Assembly (NCBI GenBank): GCA_021788565.1
Contig: JAJYKO010000235.1
Location: 1 to 7,623 of the forward strand
DNA: 7,623 bases
Reading direction: 5' to 3'
Origin: Chloroflexota bacterium
Lineage (GTDB): Bacteria > Chloroflexota > UBA6077
The stretch's first letter is position 1. The number at the start of each line of letters is the position of its first letter. The position numbers and the translations under genes were made by a program. Below are positions 1-5,204 of this stretch, piece by piece. The notes below the pieces were generated by a model that was given only the letters and a program-made list of their open reading frames with translations, ran no database searches and was not told where the DNA came from.

Positions 1-262
1 GAGCACGGACCCGATTCACCCTGCCTACTCCTGGTTCAAGGTGACCCAGGACCAGCAGGCTCAGTACATAGTGGACGCATACCGCTGGGCCTACGACCAC
101 TGGTCGCCCTGGATTGGGGTGATGACCCTGTGGAACATGCCTGATCCCAACTGGACGCAGGACAGGGAAGAGTACTGGTGGTCCATTACCAACCCTGACG
201 GCACCGACCGACCCGCCTACACCAAGCTGCTCCAGGCGCGCCAGAGCGGATACCTGCCGTAA
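1..262 (+). CDS. Glycoside-hydrolase-like protein, C-terminal end (partial)
   Basis: This is the 3' end of a gene that begins before the window. The reading frame is open from base 2 and gives 86 residues ending in TAA at 260-262. The visible part contains AYRWAYDHWSPWIGVMTLWNM, then a tryptophan-rich stretch (YWWSITNPDG) and a closing RPAYTKLLQA segment. In clan GH-A style glycosidases and cellulase-like proteins, the last barrel strand has a similar 'G-V-M-x-L-W-N' core followed by 'S-I-x-x-P-D-G-x-x-R-P-A-Y'. I therefore read it as the last strand and helix of a TIM-barrel glycosidase. The catalytic acids lie outside the window, so neither the exact family nor activity can be shown. A GTG at 41 in the same frame is internal and is not the real start. 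The next gene on this strand has its own promoter, so the two are probably not one operon. Confidence 0.6.
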   Translation, partial: STDPIHPAYSWFKVTQDQQAQYIVDAYRWAYDHWSPWIGVMTLWNMPDPNWTQDREEYWWSITNPDGTDRPAYTKLLQARQSGYLP

Positions 263-374
263 TGAAGCAGGGGGACAGGGAGACAGGGCCGACTTGGAGT
301 GCGGCTCGTTAGCGCCGCTTTCACGGCCCTGATCTCCAAGCCGGGCGCGTCGGCGCCGTATCGGGTAGCCAACT

Positions 375-410
375 CGGGCAGAACGTGCTGGTTGAAACAC
401 CTTCTGCCCG
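375..410. repeat. 9-bp inverted repeat downstream of the glycosidase-like gene
   Basis: CGGGCAGAA (375-383) pairs perfectly with TTCTGCCCG (402-410) around an 18-nt loop. It lies about 110 bp past the stop at 262 and about 90 bp before the argS promoter. No T tract follows on the + strand, so it is at best a factor-assisted or weak terminator. The rest of the 263-500 gap shows no convincing gene. An open frame at 299-511 has no ribosome binding site and no recognisable protein features. Confidence 0.35.
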
Positions 411-500
411 GGAGCGGCGATGACGCGGGCTTACCTCATCGTTCGCCCAAAGCGGTGCTGACGCACGCGCACTCCAAATGCCCCAGTTCCCCAGCGCAAT

Positions 501-529
501 TTGCCGCGTGAGGTCGCGTCCTCTATAAT
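501..529 (+). promoter_or_regulatory. Sigma70-type promoter of argS
   Basis: A -35 box TTGCCG (501-506), a 17-bp spacer and a perfect -10 box TATAAT (524-529) are visible. Transcription would begin near 536, about 53 nt before the argS start codon. This is one of the three clear promoters in the window and shows that argS can be transcribed independently of the upstream glycosidase-like gene. Confidence 0.8.
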
Positions 530-538
530 TCGGACTGG

Positions 539-561
539 CGTCTGGCCCCGAGGGTCAGACG
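539..561 (+). promoter_or_regulatory. 10-bp hairpin in the argS leader
   Basis: CGTCTGGCCC (539-548) pairs with GGGTCAGACG (552-561) with one G-T wobble and a 3-nt CGA loop. It begins only a few bases after the predicted transcription start. A TTTT run sits at 568-571, and the ribosome binding site AGGAG (576-580) is left free. It could stabilise the 5' end of the mRNA or act as a small attenuator. No T-box features (specifier loop, GGUGG antiterminator) were recognised. Confidence 0.45.
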
Positions 562-588
562 ACACCGTTTTATGCAGGAGCGAGAAGC

Positions 589-2247
589 GTGACAACCGTG
601 CGCGAAATGCTGCGGGATCTCATCGCCGGTGCCGTGCAGCAGGTGCAGCAGCAGGGTGTGCTACCGCCGGTGGCCGTGCCGGAAGTAACCGTCGAGACCC
701 CACAGAACCCCGAGCACGGCGATTACGCCAGCAACATAGCCCTCCGAATGGCCCGCAGTGCGCGCATGGACCCGATGTCCATCGCTCTGGCGCTGGCCAA
801 CCAGATGGCGGGTACGGACTTCCTCTCTTCCGTCGACGTCGCACGGCCCGGCTTCCTGAACTTCAAGCTCTCCCCTGCCTGGATAGCCTCCCAGGTGGAC
901 GAGATTCTCTCCAAGGGAAGCTCCTACGGCTCAGTTCCCATGGGCAACGGAGCGACGGTGCAGCTCGAGTACGTCAGCGCCAACCCGACGGGCCCCTTGC
1001 ACGTCGGCGCGGGGCGAGGCGCGGCCCTCGGCGACAGCCTGGCCAACATCCTCTCCCACGCGGGCTACCGGGTTCAACGAGAGTACTACATAAACGACGC
1101 CGGCTCCCGCATGGAGGCCTTCTACACGACCCTCTACGCCCGGTACCTCCAGCAGCTCGGCATCGAAGCGGAGCTGCCGCCCGACGGATACGCCGGTGAG
1201 TACATGGTGGATCTCGCCAGGGAAATAGTGTCGAAGTACGGTAGGCAGTTCCTGGAGATGCCGAAAGAGGAGGCCCTGCCCAGCATCGGCAAGCTCGGGA
1301 CAGAGCTGATGGTGGCGCGGATCCGCGCGGACCTGGAACGGATGAACGTGCGATTCGACCGTTGGTTCTCCGAGCAGAGCCTCTACGACGACGGGCTGAT
1401 CGAAAGCACAATCCAGAAACTGCGCGATCGAGGCTTCGTCACGGAGCGTGAGGGCGCGGTGTGGTTCGCGTCCACGGCGCTTGGAGAGGACAAGGACAAC
1501 GTTCTCGTGCGGAGTAACGGCACCCCCACCTACTTCGCCTCAGACGCCGCGTACCATTATGACAAGTTCATGCTACGCGGTTTCGACAAGGTAATCGACG
1601 TCTGGGGAGCCGATCACCAGGGTCACGTGCCGCGCATGAAGAACATCGCGGCGGGAATCGGGGTAGACCCGGAGCGTCTTGTGGTCATTCTGTACCAGCT
1701 GGTAAGCCTGAAGCGCGGCGGCAAGCCTGTACGGATGTCCAAGCGGACCGGCGACATCATTACGCTCGAAGAGGTGCTGGAGGAGGTCGGTCCGGACGCG
1801 GTGCGCTTCTTCCTGCTGGCGCGCTCGCCCGAGGCGATGATGGATTTCGACCTCGACCTGGCGAAGGAGCAATCCAACGATAATCCCGTCTATTACGTGC
1901 AGTATGCGCACGCTCGCATAGCCAGCATCCTCAGATACGCGGGCGACATCGATTTCGCGAAAGGCGACGTCTCGCTGCTCACCTCTCAGCCCGAGCAGGA
2001 GCTGATCCGCAAGATGTTGATGCTGCCTGAGCTGGTGGAGGTCGCGGCGGCAAACCTGGAACCGCACCACCTTCCTCATTACGCTCAGGATATCGCCGCC
2101 GTCTTCCATTCCTTTTACAAGCAGTGCCGCGTGGTATCGGAAGACGAAGCGCTGACCAAGGCTCGGCTAAAGCTGGTCAGCGCTTGCAAGGCGGTGCTGG
2201 GCAACACACTGGGTCTGATGGGAGTCAACGCCCCCGAGCAGATGTGA
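589..2247 (+). CDS. argS: Arginyl-tRNA synthetase
   Basis: This class Ia synthetase charges tRNA-Arg with arginine using ATP in the cytoplasm. It is 552 residues long, normal for a bacterial ArgRS (about 550-600). An N-terminal additional domain covers about residues 1-110. The HIGH-type signature occurs as SANPTGPLHVGAGRGAALGD (HVGA at 138-141), so the last histidine is replaced by alanine. GADHQGHVPRM (340-350) precedes the KMSKS-type loop VRMSKRTG (381-388), and the DALR anticodon-binding domain starts near YYVQYAHARI (435-444) and runs to the end. The start is GTG at 589, chosen because AGGAG lies 8 nt upstream and the protein begins at the expected N-terminus. A sigma70-type promoter and leader hairpin precede it. 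Its stop is 22 bp from the stop of the convergent gene on the other strand. The product assignment is secure. Activity with the altered HIGH motif is inferred from similar substitutions in other bacterial ArgRS. Confidence 0.97.
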   Translation: MTTVREMLRDLIAGAVQQVQQQGVLPPVAVPEVTVETPQNPEHGDYASNIALRMARSARMDPMSIALALANQMAGTDFLSSVDVARPGFLNFKLSPAWIASQVDEILSKGSSYGSVPMGNGATVQLEYVSANPTGPLHVGAGRGAALGDSLANILSHAGYRVQREYYINDAGSRMEAFYTTLYARYLQQLGIEAELPPDGYAGEYMVDLAREIVSKYGRQFLEMPKEEALPSIGKLGTELMVARIRADLERMNVRFDRWFSEQSLYDDGLIESTIQKLRDRGFVTEREGAVWFASTALGEDKDNVLVRSNGTPTYFASDAAYHYDKFMLRGFDKVIDVWGADHQGHVPRMKNIAAGIGVDPERLVVILYQLVSLKRGGKPVRMSKRTGDIITLEEVLEEVGPDAVRFFLLARSPEAMMDFDLDLAKEQSNDNPVYYVQYAHARIASILRYAGDIDFAKGDVSLLTSQPEQELIRKMLMLPELVEVAAANLEPHHLPHYAQDIAAVFHSFYKQCRVVSEDEALTKARLKLVSACKAVLGNTLGLMGVNAPEQM

Positions 2248-2269
2248 CCCAGCTATCGGCTAACAGTTA

Positions 2270-2617
2270 CTACATCCCGCAGCTGCAGCTGGGACCACAT
2301 CCCCCGTCGCCGCAGCCATCGGAGCTGCAAGTGCTGCAGCCTTCCTCCTCCTCGGCCATCTCGAGAGTCAACTCGCCCTCGGGACTGAGCCCCACTACGG
2401 AGCCGTCGAAGACGGCCTCGGCCATCCCGCGGAAAGCCACAGTTATCCCGCCGATGTCCGCGATTTCGGCTTCGGGCGCCACGTTGGCCACCAGCGCAAC
2501 GGAGCAGTTGTAGCCCCCCTCGTTGTCGGGTTCCGCATCGAACTCCAACTTGGCTGGACTCCCGTCCACATTGAGGCTCTGCAATTGAGCTAGGGCCTCC
2601 GGCTTAATGTTTATCAC
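2270..2617 (-). CDS. HesB/IscA-like (A-type Fe-S carrier family) small protein with cysteine-rich tail
   Basis: This is a 115-residue protein. Residues 1-86 look like the HesB/IscA fold: an opening 'INIKPEALAQLQSL', a central GGYNC segment with Cys38, and a late 'IGGITVAF' strand. Canonical IscA/SufA proteins bind iron or an Fe-S cluster through one central Cys and a terminal CGCG motif. Here an acidic stretch (AEEEEG) is followed by a tail with Cys at 94, 97, 102, 107, 111 and 113, rich in glycine and serine, ending SCSCGM. That tail may bind a cluster or metal, but the spacing is not canonical, so I give no gene symbol. The start is GTG (2617), preceded by GGGAGG at 5-nt spacing. A possible -10 (TATACT, minus strand, 2655-2650) lies about 33 bp upstream, with no convincing -35. 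The gene converges on argS. A role in Fe-S biogenesis or metal handling is inferred from the fold resemblance only. Confidence 0.75.
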   Translation of the reverse strand: MINIKPEALAQLQSLNVDGSPAKLEFDAEPDNEGGYNCSVALVANVAPEAEIADIGGITVAFRGMAEAVFDGSVVGLSPEGELTLEMAEEEEGCSTCSSDGCGDGGCGPSCSCGM

Positions 2618-2670
2618 CTGCGCCTCCCAAAGGGATATTTAGCTCAAGAAGTATATCAGAACCGCTCGCG

Positions 2671-2699
2671 TTGAGACAGTAATGGCTCTGTGCTATACT
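2671..2699 (+). promoter_or_regulatory. Sigma70-type promoter of the first tRNA-Ser pair
   Basis: TTGAGA (2671-2676), a 17-bp spacer and TATACT (2694-2699) match the consensus well. Transcription would start near 2706, about 35 nt before mature tRNA-Ser(CGA). It probably also serves tRNA-Ser(GGA), because no second promoter is visible between the two genes. The HesB-like gene is divergent from it. Confidence 0.75.
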
Positions 2700-2740
2700 T
2701 TTTGCTGCGGCTCAGCGGTCACCCCCGCCGAAGCCCGCCC

Positions 2741-2827
2741 GGAGGGATCGCATAGTCCGGTTGAGTGCACTCGACTCGAAATCGAGCAGGCCGCAAGGTC
2801 TCGGGGGTTCAAATCCCTCTCCCTCCG
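2741..2827 (+). tRNA. tRNA-Ser(CGA)
   Basis: The full cloverleaf can be drawn. The acceptor GGAGGGA (2741-2747) pairs with TCCCTCC (2820-2826), with discriminator G at 2827. The anticodon stem CTCGA/TCGAG holds the loop CTCGAAA, giving anticodon CGA (2777-2779), which reads UCG. The long variable arm AGGCC-GCAA-GGTCT is typical of class II serine tRNAs. The T arm is GGGGG-TTCAAAT-CCCTC. The 3' end reads CCG, not CCA, so CCA must be added after transcription. Confidence 0.95.
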
Positions 2828-2844
2828 CCGAACAGCTATTGGAA

Positions 2845-2875
2845 ATTGGCTATTAGCAATTAGCTAATGGCTAAT
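2845..2875. repeat. AT-rich hairpin in the tRNA spacer
   Basis: The 78-bp spacer between the two tRNA-Ser genes is built from variants of a short word (AGCTATT, GGCTATT, AGCTAAT, GGCTAAT). Bases 2845-2857 pair with 2863-2875 in a 13-bp stem with two wobble pairs and a 5-nt loop (AATTA). Further copies (AGCTATT at 2834-2840 and its complement AATAGCT at 2888-2894) allow alternative foldings. Its base composition is unlike its GC-rich surroundings. It could be a processing signal between co-transcribed tRNAs or a decayed repeat element. Confidence 0.6.
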
Positions 2876-2905
2876 CACTAACAGCTAATAGCTAGTCGCT
2901 TTGAT

Positions 2906-2993
2906 GGAGAGGTCGCCTAGTGGCCTAGGGCGCTCGCCTGGAAAGCGGGTAGGTGTAACAGCCTCGTGGGTTCAAATCCCACCCTCTCCGCCA
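2906..2993 (+). tRNA. tRNA-Ser(GGA)
   Basis: The acceptor GGAGAGG (2906-2912) pairs with CCTCTCC (2983-2989), with discriminator G at 2990. CCA at 2991-2993 is encoded, the only serine tRNA here with it. The anticodon stem CTCGC/GCGGG carries the loop CTGGAAA, giving anticodon GGA (2940-2942) for UCU/UCC. A class II variable arm (2950-2965) and the T arm GTGGG-TTCAAAT-CCCAC complete the fold. Confidence 0.95.
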
Positions 2994-3071
2994 TCTTTGC
3001 TCGGTTAGTGAAGCTGTGTGCCCGAACAGCGTAACTGTAAGAAATTGGGCATGAACGGCATGGCCGTGGCT

Positions 3072-3120
3072 AGACGCACCCCGAACTTCCTCGAGTGACC
3101 TGGAAGTTCGGGGTGCGTCT
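3072..3120. terminator. Perfect 19-bp inverted repeat, possible bidirectional terminator
   Basis: Bases 3072-3090 are exactly complementary to 3102-3120 (19 of 19 pairs) around an 11-nt loop TCGAGTGACCT. The arms begin AGACGCACCCCG and end GGTGCGTCT. It lies between the tRNA pair (+) and the 3' end of the minus-strand Ig-repeat gene, the expected place for a shared terminator. Neither strand has a T tract after the stem, so it is not a textbook intrinsic terminator. The 3121-3291 interval below it shows no gene and is probably the 3' untranslated part of the Ig-repeat transcript. Confidence 0.55.
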
Positions 3121-3291
3121 GCCTGGAGTAGACGGTTAGCAGCTCAGTCGAGCACTAACGACGGCCTCCAACAATACCCCCGTCGGTAGGGCGGAGGTTG
3201 TCTTCGCCTCCTCAACAGGCAATCTCATCTTGCCACTCCCCCAACTGCTACCGACAAGGTCCGAATAGCAACCACCGCTCTACCAGTTCTG

Positions 3292-5028
3292 TCAGGGTGC
3301 CGCCGTATTGACGATCGTGAAGTTCTCGACACCGCAGGCGCTCGTCGTCCCGTTGTTGTTAGCGTCGCCACTGTAGGTAACCTTCCAGCGCCACGTACCC
3401 ACAGTTGAAGCGATGAAGTCCGTGTTATTGGTACTGTAGGTGTTGTTACCACTGACGTTCACGTCCGCAGTGTACGCAGGCATGCCCGAGCAGGTGGTGT
3501 CGCTCGGAGAGAAGAGGCTGAACGTGATCTTTCCACCAGCGGTGCTCGTTGCACCTGTGATGGTAGCCGAGTCGTTCGGCTTCAGGTTCTGTGCTGTGCT
3601 GATAGATGGGTTGGTCTTGACAACCAGCACCTCCTTGGTGCAGTCGCTTTTCGCAGAGTTGTTCTTGCTATCTCCGCTGTAAGCTGCCTGCCAGTAGTAC
3701 GTGCCCGACGTGTTAAAGGTATAGTCGTCCGAGTCGGCCACGACCCCATTGGTCACGGCTTTGGCGATGCCGACGTCCACCTTGTTCTGGGTACACGCGT
3801 TGTCGGTGAAGAAGCTGTAGGTCACCGTCCCACCGGCATCGCTCGTCGCGCCGGTCAGTGCCGCCGAGTCGTGCACCTTATCCCCGATGCTAGCCGTCGT
3901 AGCCGAGAGCGTCGTGGCAATAGTTGGCGACACCTTGTTCACGGTCGAGGATTCGTTCGCGTCGTTGCAGGCCGTGCTGACAGCAACGTTCTTGGAGTCG
4001 CCTGAGTAGAACGCTCTCCACCTGTAGTCACCCGCCATCGTCGTGGTGAAGGCTCCAGAGCTGTAACTCCCGTCGCCGTTCACCGTAGCGCTGGTCGGTG
4101 CCGGCGTCAGCGGAGTCGAGCAGGTGGTGTCACCAGGAGCATACACCTGGAAGCTGATGGTGCCGGTCGGGCTATTTCCGCCACTCAGGGTAGCGGTGTC
4201 TTTGATAGTCTGGCCCACCGTCACCGGACCTGAGGCGCTCGTGGTGAGGCCTGGTCTCACTGATAGGCCTGAAATGGGCACGCTCCCACAGTTACACTTC
4301 GAGGAGGTCTCGGCCGAAGTCTGCAGCGTGCTGGTGCAGGACGGCGACGTGTCGCCGGAGTTGTTCCAGACCGTGCAGGTTGGGAGGTCGGCCTCGCCGT
4401 TGTTATCGGAGTCCTGGCACTTTATCGACACGTCTACCATGGTCAGGAACGCGTTCTGGCCTTGCTGGATGTCACCGCACGTGTCGTCGACGTCCTGGGC
4501 CCCACCCGTCAGCTCTCCGTTATAGAACGGCCCACTACCGCCGTGCAGATCCATATCAGTGTTGTCGGTCGAGGCATGGGCGAGGAAAGCCTGGTAGCAG
4601 GTGGTTCCCGCCGCGTTGGGGTTGTCGCCGTTCGCGCCCACGAACGCGCCAACATCCCAACGAGTGGAAGCTGTGGCCACGAACTCACCCTTCAGGGTAA
4701 CCTTAATGTTGTCCCCCAGCACGCAGGTAGTTGGGCCATTCACCAACGTGTACTCGGCTAGGCGGACGTCGTTCGACGTACAGTTGAGGCTCTTTAGCTT
4801 CGCCGACTCCATCTCATTGTAGCGGTCGACCAGACACTGGGTGGAGGTAACCAGAGACGGCACAGGCTCTGAGGACGCGCTGACATCGCTGCCCGACCCC
4901 GCGCCGTTGGTCTCCGCAAACACAGACGTTCCGATGCCCGCGGCGAGAAGCAACACTACGGCGGCGGCCATGACCAGGGCCGCCAGCCACGGCCTTCGCT
5001 TGAGTATCTTCCAAGCAAGATTGTCCAT
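3292..5028 (-). CDS. Secreted cysteine-rich protein with three C-terminal Ig-like repeats
   Basis: From ATG at 5028 the product is 578 residues. This start is chosen over in-frame ATGs at 5049 and 5070 because GGAG and GAGAGG lie 6-9 nt upstream and the protein then opens with a compact signal: KILKRRPW followed by a hydrophobic run (about 15-31) and a likely signal peptidase site at SVFA-ET (38/39). Residues 39-255 form a domain of unrecognised function with ten cysteines (65, 83, 102, 144, 184, 204, 218, 231, 245, 247) and a calcium-loop-like DSDNNGEAD (206-214) between Cys204 and Cys218. Three Ig-like repeats follow (about 260-365, 366-471, 472-578), each with a 'D-x-A-x-[IL]-[ST]-G' opening, a 'G-x-[IV]-[TS]-[FY]' strand and 'Y-x-W-[RKQ]-x-x-[YF]-SGD'. 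Such repeats are common in bacterial exported and adhesive proteins. There is no LPXTG or C-terminal membrane segment, so it is probably secreted. It is rich in Ser, Thr, Asn and Gly. The actual function is unknown. Confidence 0.85.
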   Translation of the reverse strand: MDNLAWKILKRRPWLAALVMAAAVVLLLAAGIGTSVFAETNGAGSGSDVSASSEPVPSLVTSTQCLVDRYNEMESAKLKSLNCTSNDVRLAEYTLVNGPTTCVLGDNIKVTLKGEFVATASTRWDVGAFVGANGDNPNAAGTTCYQAFLAHASTDNTDMDLHGGSGPFYNGELTGGAQDVDDTCGDIQQGQNAFLTMVDVSIKCQDSDNNGEADLPTCTVWNNSGDTSPSCTSTLQTSAETSSKCNCGSVPISGLSVRPGLTTSASGPVTVGQTIKDTATLSGGNSPTGTISFQVYAPGDTTCSTPLTPAPTSATVNGDGSYSSGAFTTTMAGDYRWRAFYSGDSKNVAVSTACNDANESSTVNKVSPTIATTLSATTASIGDKVHDSAALTGATSDAGGTVTYSFFTDNACTQNKVDVGIAKAVTNGVVADSDDYTFNTSGTYYWQAAYSGDSKNNSAKSDCTKEVLVVKTNPSISTAQNLKPNDSATITGATSTAGGKITFSLFSPSDTTCSGMPAYTADVNVSGNNTYSTNNTDFIASTVGTWRWKVTYSGDANNNGTTSACGVENFTIVNTAAP

Positions 5029-5051
5029 GATTCGCCTCTCCTTCGTCATCT

Positions 5052-5123
5052 TCAGAACTGACACCAACATCCTGCGAGTGACCGATCTCGGGCTGCTCCT
5101 CTCACGGTAACGACCAAAGGCAT
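5052..5123 (-). CDS. Possible short leader ORF (23 or 21 codons)
   Basis: On the minus strand a ten-base perfect Shine-Dalgarno sequence AGGAGGTGAT (5131-5122) is followed by ATGCCTTTG. Translation from ATG (5123) is only 2 nt from GGAGG, whereas the in-frame TTG (5117) has a good 8-nt spacing. Both read to TGA at 5054-5052, ending GCWCQF. The stop is 23 nt before the ATG of the Ig-repeat gene, and the ORF is in a different frame. It may be a leader peptide coupling translation to the secreted-protein gene, or simply the remnant of a displaced start. The peptide resembles nothing I know. The strong SD is seen directly; translation is inferred. Confidence 0.35.
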   Translation of the reverse strand: MPLVVTVRGAARDRSLAGCWCQF

Positions 5124-5204
5124 CACCTCCTCAACTCCCCAAAACGAACGCGAACGTCGAGTAACATCGAGTGGTGCGATAGGTCGGAAAAGTGCCGTTC
5201 CCTC

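Noticed and set aside
299..511. 70-codon frame in the gap before argS
   Set aside because: No Shine-Dalgarno or protein features; its end overlaps the argS promoter.
263..588. T-box riboswitch upstream of argS
   Set aside because: The promoter leaves only about 53 nt of leader, too short for a T-box, and no GGUGG-type antiterminator lies in it.
501..1199. Long open frame on the + strand, 232 codons
   Set aside because: It overlaps argS in another frame and its translation is Arg/Gly/Ala-rich with no domain, the usual shadow of a GC-rich gene.
974..1411. 145-codon open frame on the - strand
   Set aside because: Antisense shadow of argS, with an Arg/Cys-rich low-information translation and no ribosome binding site seen.
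1573..2109. 178-codon open frame on the - strand
   Set aside because: Lies wholly antisense inside argS; His/Leu/Arg-rich product resembling nothing.
3225..3452. 75-codon minus-strand frame at the end of the Ig-repeat gene
   Set aside because: Out-of-frame shadow of the Thr/Val-rich Ig repeat coding sequence.
3488..4135. Repeated DNA word GAGCAGGTGGTGTC at about 3488 and 4117 as a possible mobile or CRISPR-type repeat
   Set aside because: Both copies encode the same DTTCS segment of homologous Ig-like domains, so the repeat is explained by the protein repeats.
4124..4525. 133-codon + strand frame
   Set aside because: Antisense shadow of the secreted Ig-repeat protein gene.
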